This document shows positions 50,536-60,659 of a stretch of 64,000 nucleotides of DNA, piece by piece. The stretch is from Dehalococcoidia bacterium (lineage in GTDB: Bacteria > Chloroflexota > Dehalococcoidia > SpSt-223): assembly GCA_026003895.1 (NCBI GenBank), contig BPIC01000001.1:624128-688127 (forward strand). The letters run 5' to 3'. Both the position numbers and the translations under genes were made by a program. Positions within the stretch are counted from its first letter, which is position 1, and each line of letters opens with the position of its first letter. The notes under the pieces were generated by a model. The model was not told the origin of the DNA. It searched no databases and saw nothing but the letters and a program-made list of their open reading frames with translations.

Positions 50536-51184
50536 GGCAGACTGGCGCCCAGACCACGACTCGCCGACCGGTTGGCAACATCTCCACGCTCAGCCGGCCG
50601 CCAATACCCGCGACCCGCTCGCGCATCAAGCGCAGCCCTGCACCGTCTGGGCCGGTCGTCTGGCTGCCCCGACCGTCGTCGACCACCTCAAGCCGCGCGA
50701 TGCCGCCCTCGACGGCGATCGCGACCGAGACCTGTCGCGCCCCGGCGTGGCGGGCGACATTTGTCATCGCTTCTTGGGCTGCCCGGTAGAAGGTGATGGC
50801 GTGCTCTTCCGGCAGGTCGGCAGCCGACTCGGAGACGTCGACCTGGCAGGCGATCCCGCGGGGCGTTAGCACGTTCCGTGCAACACGACGCAGCGCGTCC
50901 GCAAGCCCAAGTCGCATCAGATCCGGCGGAGCGAGCTGCGAAACCACTCGCCGAGTGGCGGCCTCTGTCTCGCCGACCAGCGTCCGCACCCGCGCCAGCC
51001 GTTGGCGGGCACTGTCCGGGAGGGGTTCGCCTTCGAGATCAGCCAGCGCCCACCCCAGTTGGGTAAACAGGCTCCCTAGTTCGTCGTGGAGGTCACCCGC
51101 GATTGCTAGACGCTGCAGTTCGAGGAGCGAGCTGCTTCGGGAGAGAGTATCTGGTTCGTGCCGGAAACCAGAATGTCCGTCCAT
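50528..51184 (-). CDS. Sensor-less histidine kinase (HisKA_3 / NarX-type core)
   Basis: 218 aa. LAIAGDLHDELGSLFTQLGWAL holds the phospho-accepting His; the ATPase part shows RAAQEAMTNVARHAGARQVSV (N box) and LEVVDDGRGSQTTGPDGAGLRLMRERV (G boxes). There is no input domain: only about 25 residues precede the His region, so the gene is either truncated at its 5' end or senses through a partner. The region directly upstream belongs to the divergent kinase. It overlaps the frameshifted response regulator by 8 bp. Confidence 0.85.
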   Translation of the reverse strand: MDGHSGFRHEPDTLSRSSSLLELQRLAIAGDLHDELGSLFTQLGWALADLEGEPLPDSARQRLARVRTLVGETEAATRRVVSQLAPPDLMRLGLADALRRVARNVLTPRGIACQVDVSESAADLPEEHAITFYRAAQEAMTNVARHAGARQVSVAIAVEGGIARLEVVDDGRGSQTTGPDGAGLRLMRERVAGIGGRLSVEMLPTGRRVVVWAPVCRD

Positions 51185-51333
51185 CCTGCGCTGCCATCGG
51201 GTCCAAATGAAATCGCTGTCGCTGCATCAACGAGATGGTACCAAATCACTCGAATTCGAACAATCCGTGCATTCCCGGTCATGGCATTCGCCGCTTCCGC
51301 GTGCGATGCGATTGGCCAGGTACAATCGAAACG

Positions 51334-52867
51334 ATGAACGACTCGCCAGACATTCTTCCACCACTTGAGCTTCCGGATCAGCCGGATATGCGAGCTCTGC
51401 TCGATTCGGTGATTGCGAATGTGACCCGGCTGGCTGGCAGCGAGGCCGGGCTCGTGTCGATTTGGGACCCCGGTCGCGGTCGGCTCCGGGCGACGTCCAG
51501 TTATGGCCTCGCGCCGTCCGACGAAGAACGGCTCCAGCAGGCACTCGATGCCGTCCTTCCTGCCTTGCTCGAAGAAGGCCGCGATGTCGCCGAGCTCGAG
51601 GGTGTCTTTCCGCCGCCGACTGGCGAGAAAATCCTCGCGCTGCCGCTTCGCTCCCACGGGCGGACGGTCGGGTTGCTTTGCCTCTTTCTGCCGCCAGACC
51701 AATCGGCGCTGCGAGACGACGGCCGCGTGGTCGATGTGCTGAGCGACCATGTCGATGTCATTCTGCGCAACGCCCAGCTTCTTCAGGGCATCATCGAGGA
51801 GAAACGCTGGCTGGAGGCGATTGTCAACAGCACCGGCGAGGGGCTGCTGATTCTGGACGCCGAAGGACGGATCCTCGGGGCGAACCCGGCGTTCTACCGG
51901 ATGACTGGCCTGACCCCGGAGCGCATCGGCGGCCGGACGCTGACTGACGTGTTCAACATCCCGCCGACTCCGCCCGACGAGCCGCTGGTCGAGCTGACCA
52001 TCCGCCCCGCCGGCCGACGCGTCTTCGAGGCGAACCGAGCGATCATCCGCGGCGACAATGACGAGCCGATCGGCGGCGTTGTCTCGCTTCGCGACGTCAC
52101 GGCCCGCCGTGAGGCCGAGGAACTGCAATCGACCTTTTTCTCGGTTATCTCGCACGAGCTGAAGACTCCGATCGCGGTCATTCGCGGCTATGCCGACTTG
52201 ATCGCCGACTCTTCGGACGAGGCTGACCCCGAGCAACTGCGCCGCCAAGCGCGCGTTATCCGGGACGAGAGCGAGCGGCTGGCCCGGATGGTCGAAAACC
52301 TGCTTGAGGCGACTCGCATCCAAAGTGGGGCGCTCGAGCTCTCGCCCGAGCCGGTCGCGCTCGGCCCGCTAATCGCCCGGCTCGTGCGTCGGATGCGGCG
52401 GGGTGAGCGGCGGACGACCCATTCTCTTCCGCGACCCCGGCGACGTACCGCCTGTGCTGGCGGACGTGCGACGAATCGAGGAAGTGCTCACGAACTTGAT
52501 CGACAACGCGATCAAATACTCGCCGCGCGGCGGAAGGATCACCGTCTCAATCGTCGCGACCGGCGCGGAGGTCATCGTGCGCGTCTCGGACGAGGGGGAG
52601 GGCGTCCCGGAGTCGGAGCGCGAGCGCATCTTCGAGCGCTTTTCGCGGCTCAACTCGCGCGTTGTCCGCCAAGCAAAGGGTGCCGGTCTCGGGCTGTTCA
52701 TCTGCAAAGCGATTGTGGAGGCGCACGGCGGGCGAATCTGGGTCGAGGAATCGCCAGCAGGCGGCGCAACTTTCGCCTTTAGCTTGCCGCAAGAGTGGCC
52801 CGCCGCGCTGCCGCCAAGCGTCGGGTTCGCAGGGCTGCTCGCCCGGCCGGAGGATCGCCGTGAATGA
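51334..52867 (+). pseudogene. GAF-PAS-HisKA histidine kinase, interrupted by a +1 frameshift
   Basis: Frame 1 encodes a GAF-like domain (RALLDSVIANVTRLAGSEAGL...), a PAS domain (WLEAIVNSTGEGLLILDAEGRILGANPAFYRMTG) and the HisKA helix with FFSVISHELKTPIAVIRGYADL. It then loses homology at LVRRMRR. The ATPase domain resumes one base over: [66 protein letters not shown]. Deleting one G from the GGGG run at 52400-52403 joins them into a normal kinase of about 510 aa. Without a correction the kinase would lack its ATP-binding domain. The OmpR-type regulator follows with overlap. Confidence 0.85.
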
Positions 52868-53588
52868 CGGAAAGAAGCCGGTTCCGGCGGAGACCATTCT
52901 CGTCGTTGACGACGAGCCAACGCTCGTTGATCTGACCCGGACCACCCTCGAGCGCGAGGGTTACACCGTCATCGAGGCGTCGAATGGACTCGAGGCGCTT
53001 GGCAAGGTCCGCGACTTGCTGCCCGATCTCGTTCTCCTCGACGTGATGATGCCGGAGATGGATGGATTCGAGACTCTCAAAGCCATCCGCGAGTTTTCGA
53101 ATGTGCCGATCATCATGCTCACCGTCCAAGATAGTGAGGCGAGCAAGGTGCGGGGTCTCGAGCTGGGCGCGGATGACTACGTCTCGAAGACGGCCGGCCG
53201 GCGCGAGCTGGTCAGCCGGATCCGCGCCGTCCTTCGGCGCGCCAGAATGGCGCGCCCGCCGAGCCGGTCGATCGTCCGGATCGACGACGACCTGACGGTC
53301 GACTTCGACCGGCGCGAGGTGATCGTCCGCGGCCACGCGACCAAGCTCCGGCCGACGGAATACAAGCTGCTGCATCACCTGATTCAGAACGCGGGCCGAC
53401 TGATGACCCACGAACAACTCTTGACCAAGGTCTGGGGACGCGAGTATCGCGATGACACGCAGCTGCTGCGGCTCTATATCACCTATCTCCGCCAAAAGAT
53501 CGAGCCCGATCCTTCCAAACCCAAGTACATCCTGAACGAGCGTGGCATGGGCTATCGGTTCGCCGAGCACGAACCGGGGGCAGAATGA
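52860..53588 (+). CDS. OmpR/PhoB-type response regulator
   Basis: 242 aa. The receiver has [18 protein letters not shown], the phospho-acceptor Asp in [15 protein letters not shown] and the Lys in [15 protein letters not shown]. The C-terminal winged helix is complete ([56 protein letters not shown]...GMGYRF). The GTG start overlaps the kinase stop, marking the pair as cognate. The gene is intact even though its kinase is frameshifted. The thymidine-phosphorylase-type gene overlaps its stop by 4 bp. Confidence 0.92.
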   Translation: MNDGKKPVPAETILVVDDEPTLVDLTRTTLEREGYTVIEASNGLEALGKVRDLLPDLVLLDVMMPEMDGFETLKAIREFSNVPIIMLTVQDSEASKVRGLELGADDYVSKTAGRRELVSRIRAVLRRARMARPPSRSIVRIDDDLTVDFDRREVIVRGHATKLRPTEYKLLHHLIQNAGRLMTHEQLLTKVWGREYRDDTQLLRLYITYLRQKIEPDPSKPKYILNERGMGYRFAEHEPGAE

Positions 53589-54934
53589 GCGAGACCGGGC
53601 GCGCCAGCTTCCGGGGGCGCCCACTTCGGGCGGTCGATCTCATCGCACAGAAGGCTGCTGGCGGTCGTATCCCGGCCGACGCCCTCCGCTGGCTCGTCGA
53701 CGGCTATACCGCGGGCGTCATCCCCGACTACCAGATGAGCGCCTTCTTGATGGCGGTCTGCTGGCGCGGCATGACCGATGAGGAGACGACCGACCTGACG
53801 CTCGCGATGGCAGAGAGCGGCGTCCAGCTCGATGTATCGGACATCGCGCCACTGGTGGCCGACAAGCACAGCACTGGTGGCGTTGGCGACAAGACCACCC
53901 TCGTTGTCGCGCCGCTGGTGGCCCAGCTCGGGTTGCCTGTTGGCAAAATGAGCGGCCGCGGCCTCGGCCACACCGGCGGCACACTCGACAAGCTGGAGTC
54001 GTTTCCGGGCCTCCGGGTCGAAATGAGTAGCGCCCAGTTTCGGGATCAACTGCGCCGAATCGGGATCGTGATCGCCGGCCAATCGGCCGATCTCGCCCCG
54101 GCCGACGGCAAAATCTATGCCCTGCGCGACGCGACCGCCACCGTGGAAAACCTCTCCCTCATCGCCAGCTCGGTGATGGCCAAGAAGATCGCCGCCGGTG
54201 CGACCGTGATCGGGTTAGACGTCAAGTGCGGCCACGGGGCGTTCATGAAGACGCCCGCCGAAGCCGCGCGGCTCGCCGACCTGATGATCGCGATCGGCGA
54301 CAAGCTTGGCCGGCGGACGGTGGCGATCGTCTCCGCGATGGACCAGCCCCTCGGCGAAGCCGTCGGCAACGTGATCGAAGTCGAGGAAGCGATCGCCACG
54401 CTGCGTGGCGGCGGGCCGGCCGACCTCCGGGTGCTTGCCATTGAGCTGACCACCGATCTGGTCGTCGCCGCCGGCCTGTACGATGCCGAGACGGCCCGCC
54501 GTCGGGCTGAGGCAGCGCTTGATTCCGGCGCTGCCCTCGAGAAGCTTGCCGATCTTGTCGAAGTCCAAGGGGGGCGGCGCGAGGATGTTGCCCACCCCGA
54601 GCGGTTGCCGCATGCTCCGGTCGAGCTGGCGGTCTTTCCGCCGCGAGATGGCGTTGTCGCCGCCATCGATGCAAAACAGGTCGGACTGCTGACAATGCAG
54701 CTCGGCGCGGGGCGCGCCCAAAAGGGCGATCCGATCGATCACCGGGTCGGCATCCGGTTGCTCAGGAAAATCGGTGACCCGGTGCGGCGCGGCGAGCCGG
54801 TTGCGCTCGTTGCTGCGGCAACGGAGCAGGATGCCGAGGCCGTCGCTCCGGCGCTCATCGCCTGCTATCGGTTCAGCGACTCGCCTGTCGCGCCGCCGCC
54901 ACTCATCCTTTCTCGGCACGGAACCGTTAAGTAA
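53585..54934 (+). CDS. Pyrimidine-nucleoside (thymidine) phosphorylase
   Basis: Cleaves thymidine or uridine with phosphate in nucleoside salvage. [30 protein letters not shown] is the N-terminal helical domain. [46 protein letters not shown] is the phosphate and nucleoside site, and the C-terminal alpha/beta lid ends with the usual [11 protein letters not shown] segment. Its 449 aa are normal; the deoA versus pdp subtype cannot be decided. It is coupled to the response regulator gene (ATGA overlap). Confidence 0.93.
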   Translation: MSETGRASFRGRPLRAVDLIAQKAAGGRIPADALRWLVDGYTAGVIPDYQMSAFLMAVCWRGMTDEETTDLTLAMAESGVQLDVSDIAPLVADKHSTGGVGDKTTLVVAPLVAQLGLPVGKMSGRGLGHTGGTLDKLESFPGLRVEMSSAQFRDQLRRIGIVIAGQSADLAPADGKIYALRDATATVENLSLIASSVMAKKIAAGATVIGLDVKCGHGAFMKTPAEAARLADLMIAIGDKLGRRTVAIVSAMDQPLGEAVGNVIEVEEAIATLRGGGPADLRVLAIELTTDLVVAAGLYDAETARRRAEAALDSGAALEKLADLVEVQGGRREDVAHPERLPHAPVELAVFPPRDGVVAAIDAKQVGLLTMQLGAGRAQKGDPIDHRVGIRLLRKIGDPVRRGEPVALVAAATEQDAEAVAPALIACYRFSDSPVAPPPLILSRHGTVK

Positions 54935-55043
54935 GCGGAGGATTCATTCTGGCGAACCTGGCATCCTACCGACGCCGCTCCCACGTCGTGCCGGCAGCGC
55001 GAGGGATGGTGCGGCGTTCGCACCGTTGGAGGCGAGCGCACTC

Positions 55044-56702
55044 ATGGATCCGCTGATCGGCCAGACTCTTGGCCAGTATCAGATTGTCGAGTTGCTCGGC
55101 AAGGGCGGCATGGCGACGGTCTACCGGGCGCTGCAGCCTGCGCTTGGCCGCTCGGTTGCGGTCAAGGTGCTGCCTCCCGTCCTTGCCGCGGATGAAACCT
55201 TTGTTGCTCGCTTTCGCCGCGAGGCGATGGTGGTCGCCGGGCTCGCTCACCCGAACATCCTGCCGGTGTACGACTTCGGCGCCTTCAACGGTTACCTCGC
55301 CATCGTCATGATGTATGTGCTCGGGGGGACGCTCCGCATGCGCCTCGGCGAGCCGATGCCGGTCTCCACTGCCGTCCGGATTGTCGGCCAGGTTGCCGAC
55401 GCGCTGAGCTACGCCCACGAGCGCGGCATTATTCACCGCGATGTCAAGCCGACGAACATCTTGATGGCACGACCAGATTGGGCGCTGCTCGCCGACTTCG
55501 GCATCGCCCAGCTTGCCGACCATCGGACGCTGACGCTGACCGGCGGCAAGGTGGGCACGCCACAGTATATGAGCCCCGAGCAGGCTGCCGGAGATCCCGT
55601 CGACGCCCGCAGCGACATCTATTCGCTCGGCATCGTTCTCTATGAGATGCTGAGCGGCCGTGTTCCCTTCACGGCGCCGACGACGCTGGCGACATTGCAG
55701 CAACAGATCAACGCGCCACTGCCGCCGATTACGACCTACCGGCGCGACCTCCCCCCCGGGCTAATCGAGGTGCTGAGCCGGGCGCTTGCAAAGTCGCCGG
55801 CGGCGCGCTTCAGCACGGCGGCAGAATTCCACGGGGCGCTGGAAGCAGCGCTCGAGCCGGCGCCCCTCGAGCCGACGATCGTGGCGCCGCCCGATCGGCG
55901 ATCGCCACTCACTCCGCCGTACCACATCGCGTCGGCAGCGCCGATCGCGCCGCCCGGCCCGCCCCCCGAACCGCCGCGGAAGTCGCGCTGGCTGCCAATC
56001 GCGCTTGGCGGCGCAGTCGGCGGTGTACTGCTCCTCGTTGTCTGCGGCGGCCTCGCGCTCGCCGGCGCGACTGGGCTGTTGAGCGGTCTCGTCGCGGCGC
56101 CCACGGCGACTCCGGCCGCAGGGCCAACATCCACTCCCTCGCCCATCCCTCCGGGCGGCGTTATCTATCAGGCGGATTTCCGCAATTCCGCCCGCGGCGA
56201 CTGGGCACTGGGAGATGGCGCAGAAGCCGCGATCGAGGACGGGCGGCTCTTCGTGACGTCGATCCAAGCGAATAAGGCGTTCCGCGTCTGGCCAGAGCGA
56301 GCGCCGCTCGTGGAGGACTTCATCCTCGAGGCGGAGATCACCAAGCTCACTGGTCCAAACAACTATGGCTACGGTGTTACCTTCCGCGATAATGGCCAAG
56401 GGTCCTACTTCTTCTTCTCGATCACCGGCAACGGCTCGTTCAAGCTCGAAAAGTGGAACGCCGATCCCGGCGAATGGGTCACCTACGTGGATTGGACGAC
56501 CTCAAATGCGATCAACCTCGCCGACAACAATCCGAACGTGCTCCGCGTCATTGCCACCGGGCAGCAGATCAAGCTCATGATCAACGACCGTCCGGTCGCA
56601 ACCGCTGTCGACGACGCGCCGATCAAAGGCAACACTGGCGTCCTCGTCGGGACGACCGGGCTTCGCATCGCCGTGTCCTCGTTCAAAATCCTGCAGCCAT
56701 AG
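55044..56702 (+). CDS. PknB-type Ser/Thr protein kinase with extracytoplasmic beta-sandwich domain
   Basis: 552 aa. Kinase domain: LGKGGMATVYRAL glycine loop, VAVKVLP Lys, IIHRDVKPTNIL catalytic loop, LLADFGIAQ (DFG) and MSPEQAAGDPVDARSDIYSLG. A Pro-rich linker follows (about residues 285-325), then one membrane helix (IALGGAVGGVLLLVVCGGLALAGATG), a short Thr/Pro stalk, and an outer domain of about 180 aa (IYQADFRNSARGDWALGDGAEAAIEDGRL...NYGYGVTFRDNGQGSYFF) resembling LamG/DUF1080-type sugar-binding folds. It is probably a receptor kinase sensing envelope glycans. The ATG lies behind GGAGGCGAG, 90 codons into the track ORF. Confidence 0.9.
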   Translation: MDPLIGQTLGQYQIVELLGKGGMATVYRALQPALGRSVAVKVLPPVLAADETFVARFRREAMVVAGLAHPNILPVYDFGAFNGYLAIVMMYVLGGTLRMRLGEPMPVSTAVRIVGQVADALSYAHERGIIHRDVKPTNILMARPDWALLADFGIAQLADHRTLTLTGGKVGTPQYMSPEQAAGDPVDARSDIYSLGIVLYEMLSGRVPFTAPTTLATLQQQINAPLPPITTYRRDLPPGLIEVLSRALAKSPAARFSTAAEFHGALEAALEPAPLEPTIVAPPDRRSPLTPPYHIASAAPIAPPGPPPEPPRKSRWLPIALGGAVGGVLLLVVCGGLALAGATGLLSGLVAAPTATPAAGPTSTPSPIPPGGVIYQADFRNSARGDWALGDGAEAAIEDGRLFVTSIQANKAFRVWPERAPLVEDFILEAEITKLTGPNNYGYGVTFRDNGQGSYFFFSITGNGSFKLEKWNADPGEWVTYVDWTTSNAINLADNNPNVLRVIATGQQIKLMINDRPVATAVDDAPIKGNTGVLVGTTGLRIAVSSFKILQP

Positions 56703-57097
56703 CCGCGCTTGGTGGCCAGCCGCACTTGGCCCCCGCTCCGGAGGTCGGTGCGATCTCCCGGTCGAGCGACGAACGCCTTCGCGCTCGCCAGCCATCGCCG
56801 CCCGCGGGAAGTTCGGGTTCAGTTCGGGCGCATCGCGGCGAATGCGGCAGTCGGGGCTCATCGACGTTGGCACGGGAGCGTGGTACGACCTTCCCTCGAA
56901 ACATTCGTCGCAGGGCGGGATCGCTCCCGGCCGGCGCCGATGGCATGAATGTGCAGGCGCAACAGTGGGTGCGAATGCCGTAGGATGAGGATGGCGCACG
57001 GCCATCTCCCCGTGTGCCCGTGCTGGCCGGCGTGCCGGCTTCCGAACGCGGGCGGAAGCGGCCAATTCATTCCGGTCACACTCGGGAGATCCTCGCG
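56703..57097. other. Interval before the phosphonate-type transporter operon
   Basis: No gene or RNA recognised. A TAGGAT element at 56981-56986, about 112 nt before the binding-protein ATG, is a possible -10 but has no convincing -35. The short ORFs on both strands show no family features. Confidence 0.4.
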
Positions 57098-58015
57098 ATG
57101 CGATCGCTCGTCTTTGGCGTTCTTGCTGCTCTGGGCGCTGGTCTCGTAGTCGCCTGCGCGCCGCCGCCGTCTACCGGTGGAGCGGCACCCTCGGTAGCCA
57201 CACCGGCTGCGACGCGTCCCCTCTACATCGGCGGCATTCCCGATCAAGCGCCAGCAACCCTCGCTCGTTCGTTCGAAGGCTTCGCCAAGTTACTAAGCGA
57301 GAAGACCGGACTGCCCATCAAGTACCAGCCGGCGCAGGACTATGCGGCAATCGTTGCTGCGTTTCGGCGTGGCGACGTCCATCTTGTCTGGTTCGGGGGG
57401 CTGACTGGGGTCCAAGCGCGCGAGGCAGTGCCCGGTGCGCGAGCGGTCGCCCAGCGGCCCATCGATGCCGAGTTTCGATCGGTCTTCATCGTCAATGCCG
57501 ACAGCCGGGCCGAACGCCTCGCGGACCTGAAGGGAATGACCTTCACCTTCGGCAGCGAGAGCTCCACTTCCGGTCATCTCATGCCGCGCTACTTCATGCT
57601 CGAGGCGGGGGTCGATCCGGATAAGGACCTGCGCGGCAAGCCGAACTACTCTGGGGCGCATGACCGAACCTACAAGCTGGTTGAAGCGGGATCCTTTCAA
57701 GCCGGCGCGCTGAACATGGCGGTCTGGGATGCTGCCGTCAAGAACGGCCAGGTCGACACGACAAAGGTGAGGGAGTTCTACCGAACGCCGACCTACTACG
57801 ACTACAACTGGACGATCCATCCCGACGTCGACAAGATTTGGGGCGCGGGCGCGTCGGAAAAGTTGGTTCAGGCGCTCCTGTCGATCCGGGCGAGCGACGG
57901 CCCCGAGGCGAAGGAGATCCTCGACCTGTTTGCGACCGACCGCTTCATCGTTACCCAGGACTCGAATTACGAGGCGATTCGGAAGGTCGCAGCCCAGCTC
58001 GGCATCTTGCGGTGA
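57098..58015 (+). CDS. PhnD-like ABC transporter substrate-binding lipoprotein
   Basis: 306 aa with a lipobox (GAGLVVAC|APPP). YIGGIPDQAPATLARSFEGFAKLLSEKTG and DYAAIVAAFRRGDVHLVWFGG are the PhnD N-lobe; FTFGSESSTSGHLMPRYFMLEAG and EAGSFQAGALNMAVWDAAVKNG form the ligand-site region. The family binds phosphonate, phosphite or phosphate; the FGSESSTSG variant also occurs in binding proteins proposed to take selenium oxyanions, so the ligand is open. The next gene starts inside its stop codon. Confidence 0.88.
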   Translation: MRSLVFGVLAALGAGLVVACAPPPSTGGAAPSVATPAATRPLYIGGIPDQAPATLARSFEGFAKLLSEKTGLPIKYQPAQDYAAIVAAFRRGDVHLVWFGGLTGVQAREAVPGARAVAQRPIDAEFRSVFIVNADSRAERLADLKGMTFTFGSESSTSGHLMPRYFMLEAGVDPDKDLRGKPNYSGAHDRTYKLVEAGSFQAGALNMAVWDAAVKNGQVDTTKVREFYRTPTYYDYNWTIHPDVDKIWGAGASEKLVQALLSIRASDGPEAKEILDLFATDRFIVTQDSNYEAIRKVAAQLGILR

Positions 58016-58761
58016 TCGAAGCCGTTCGTCTCGAAGAGGTCTGCCGCCGCTACCCGAACGGCGCCGGCCTCCACCCAGTCTCCCTTTCGATCGGGGTAGG
58101 CGAAACCGTGGCGATCGTCGGTCCCTCTGGCGCGGGCAAGTCGACGCTGCTTAGCCTGATTGCCGGTGTCTTTCCGCCGGACACGGGGCGGGTGTTTCTC
58201 CACGGAAGGCTTCTTGCTGACCTCGCGCCGGGGCGCGAGTTGGCTCGGCTGGTTGGGATCGTCCACCAGCAGTTCGACCTTGTTCCCCAGTTGTCGGTCC
58301 ACAGCAACGTGCTTGCCGGACGGCTCGGCGAGTGGGGTCTCGCGCGCTCGCTGCTCTCGCTGGTGGTTCCCCAAGATGCCGCCTTGGCCAAGCGGGCGCT
58401 GGAGCGGGTTGGCCTTCTCGACCGCTGGAACGAGCGAACCTCGCGCCTGTCAGGCGGCGAGCAGCAGCGAGTGGCGCTGGCGCGCCTGCTGGTGCAGAAC
58501 CCCCGCATCATTCTCGCGGACGAGCCGGTCGCCTCGCTCGACCCAGCTCGTGCCGAAGATCTTCTCGCGCTGTTAACCGGAATTGCGGCCGGCGAGGGCA
58601 AGACCTTAATCGCCAGTCTGCACTCGGTCGCGTTGGCTCGCCGGTTTTTCAATCGCATCGTGGCGCTTCGCGCGGGTCTCGTTCAGTTCGACCGACCAGC
58701 AGCCGAGGTTGCCGACGACGACCTCGCGGAAATCTACGCCTTGGAGGACCACGTGCGGTGA
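58012..58761 (+). CDS. PhnC-like ABC transporter ATP-binding protein
   Basis: 249 aa. IVGPSGAGKSTLLSLIAGV (Walker A), VHQQFDLVPQLSVHSNVLAGRLG (the PhnC-specific Q-loop region), LSGGEQQRVALARLLVQNPRIILADEPVASLDP (signature and Walker B) and ASLHSVALARRF (switch His). The GTG start overlaps the binding-protein stop (GTGA). It is followed by two permease genes, forming a PhnD-C-E-E set. Confidence 0.9.
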   Translation: MIEAVRLEEVCRRYPNGAGLHPVSLSIGVGETVAIVGPSGAGKSTLLSLIAGVFPPDTGRVFLHGRLLADLAPGRELARLVGIVHQQFDLVPQLSVHSNVLAGRLGEWGLARSLLSLVVPQDAALAKRALERVGLLDRWNERTSRLSGGEQQRVALARLLVQNPRIILADEPVASLDPARAEDLLALLTGIAAGEGKTLIASLHSVALARRFFNRIVALRAGLVQFDRPAAEVADDDLAEIYALEDHVR

Positions 58762-59543
58762 CCGGCCTGCGCTCGTCGCGCTCGATCCTGACGATCCTGC
58801 TCCTCGCCGCGTTCGGTTGGAGCCTGACCTCCGTCGATTGGCGCGAGGGCGTGCTCAATGTGCAGGGAACACCGGCCCTGCTGGAGTTCCTCGCTGCCGC
58901 CGTTCGACCGGTGCTGACGCCGGCATTCCTCGGGCGCGCCGTTGCCGCCCTCTGGCAGACCGTCGCCTACGCTGTCGCTGGCATGACGGTCGCGTTGCTG
59001 ATCGGAGCGGTGCTTGGAACGCTTGCATCGGGCGCACTGGCGCACCGTCGAGTGGCGCGGTTCGGCGAGGTCGTCGGTGCGCGGGCGACGCTTGGATTGT
59101 TGCGAGCGATTCACGAGCTCGTTTGGGCTTGGTTGTTCATCGCGGCCCTTGGCCTTTCGCCAATCACCGGGGTGCTGGCGCTCGGCGTCGCCTACGGCGG
59201 AATTCTTGGGCTCATCTTCGCGCAGCATCTCGCAGATGCGCCGACCGCGCCGCTGCGCGCCTTACAGGCCGCCGGGGCGCGGCCGTGGCAAGCGTTCCTC
59301 TATGGGCGGCTCCCGCTCGTCTTGCCCGACCTCGTGAGCTACGCCCTCTATCGTTTCGAATGCGCCCTGCGTGCCGCGGCGGTGTTCAGCTTTGTCGGGC
59401 TGGGCGGGCTTGGCGCCGAGCTCCAGCTCTCGCTCCGGGAATTGAACTATGGAGAGGTGTGGACGCTCCTTTTTCTCCTCATTGCCCTGATCGTCGCGGT
59501 CGACTGGTGGAGCGGTGAGGTGCGCCGGAGGATGACGACCTGA
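58758..59543 (+). CDS. PhnE-like ABC transporter permease 1
   Basis: 261 aa, about six membrane helices. LGLLRAIHELVWAWLFIAALGLSPITGVLALGVAYGGILGLIFA matches the PhnE core, and APLRALQAAGARPWQAFLYGRLPLVLPDLVSYALYRFE is the coupling loop with the conserved E-x-x-L-R-A-A following. The GTG start overlaps the ATPase stop by 4 bp. Confidence 0.88.
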   Translation: MTGLRSSRSILTILLLAAFGWSLTSVDWREGVLNVQGTPALLEFLAAAVRPVLTPAFLGRAVAALWQTVAYAVAGMTVALLIGAVLGTLASGALAHRRVARFGEVVGARATLGLLRAIHELVWAWLFIAALGLSPITGVLALGVAYGGILGLIFAQHLADAPTAPLRALQAAGARPWQAFLYGRLPLVLPDLVSYALYRFECALRAAAVFSFVGLGGLGAELQLSLRELNYGEVWTLLFLLIALIVAVDWWSGEVRRRMTT

Positions 59544-59599
59544 TCACCCACCGCCGAAGCAGCCTCACCGGTCTGCGGCTCGGGCTGTCGTTTGGACGA

Positions 59600-60409
59600 G
59601 TGTCGCTGGCGGCCGCGGTCATTCTCGTTGTGCTCAGCTGGCTCTGGGTCATCGGTGAAGATCGCGCTCGCGGGGTTGTCTTGATTTCGGCCCAGTCCGC
59701 AGAGCATGTCGGGCAATTCATCGAGGACTTGCTCGGCATTGGCTCGCCATCACCGCCCGCCTACCTTCGACCGGATCGGTGGGCGGCGATGGCAGGTCTC
59801 GCAGCCGAGACACTTGGCATGAGCGTCCTCGCGGCGGGACTCGCTGGCGCAGGAGCGCTGGCGCTTGGTGTGTTCGCGGCACGGACTGTCGCCTTTGGTC
59901 CACTCCGGCCGTCCCGCTCTCCGCTCTGGCCAATGGCGTTTTTTGTGACGCGGGGAGCTTTTATCGTGTCCCGGGCGCTTCCCGAGCTCTTGTGGGCATT
60001 GTTGCTGCTCTTCCTCTTCACGCCGGGAACCTTGCCGGGAGCGCTCGCGCTGGGGCTGCACAACCTCGGTGTAGTCGGAAAATTGGGTGCGGAGGTGGTG
60101 GAGGATCTGAACCTCCGCCCGATCCAGGCGCTTCAGCGAAGCGGTGCGCGGCCCGGTCAACTGCTGGCCTACGGTATTGTGCCGTCGATGTTGCCCCAGT
60201 TGCTTACCTACTTGCTCTATCGCTGGGAGGTGATTATCCGCTCGACAATCGTCGTCGGGTTTGTGGGGGCGGGCGGCCTTGGCCAAGAGTTTCGGCTGCG
60301 CATGAGCTTCTTCCACTACACCGACGTCACCCTCATTCTCCTGGTCTACCTTCTTCTGGTCTTCGGCGTCGATCTCGTCTCGGCCGGGCTGCGACGGCTG
60401 GCGCGCTAA
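59600..60409 (+). CDS. PhnE-like ABC transporter permease 2
   Basis: 269 aa from the first available GTG; the open frame reaches back to about 59546 but contains no other standard start. RALPELLWALLLLFLFTPGTLPGALALGLHNLGVVGKL, LRPIQALQRSGARPGQLLAYGIVPSMLPQLLTYLLYRWEVIIRS and VGAGGLGQEF are the permease core. Its N-terminal part (residues 25-75) is longer than in permease 1. The two permeases probably form a heterodimer. It is the last gene of the unit. Confidence 0.88.
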   Translation: MSLAAAVILVVLSWLWVIGEDRARGVVLISAQSAEHVGQFIEDLLGIGSPSPPAYLRPDRWAAMAGLAAETLGMSVLAAGLAGAGALALGVFAARTVAFGPLRPSRSPLWPMAFFVTRGAFIVSRALPELLWALLLLFLFTPGTLPGALALGLHNLGVVGKLGAEVVEDLNLRPIQALQRSGARPGQLLAYGIVPSMLPQLLTYLLYRWEVIIRSTIVVGFVGAGGLGQEFRLRMSFFHYTDVTLILLVYLLLVFGVDLVSAGLRRLAR

Positions 60410-60659
60410 GCGCACGCAGAGACAGGCCGCTGCAGCTGGGAATCAGCGCTGGCGAACGTCAGCGCCCCTCCGCAGAAAACGTCTGGGTCGGCGTCAGCCC
60501 CCGACTTGGCTACGGTGAGTCCCGTAGGCCCCTCGGGGCAGTCCGTTTGTTCTGTCGTAACGAAGCCGATGTTGTGTTAGTGTTGACAGAGTTGTTGACA
60601 AGTTCTTGCCCGGCGTCCTGTTCAGTCGCCGTGGCGTGACGAGACATTGGAGGACAGAC

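Noticed and set aside
60583-60600. Two TTGACA boxes before the repeat-stalk gene as tandem promoters
   Set aside because: No TATAAT-like element at 16-19 bp from either copy; reported only inside the gene entry.
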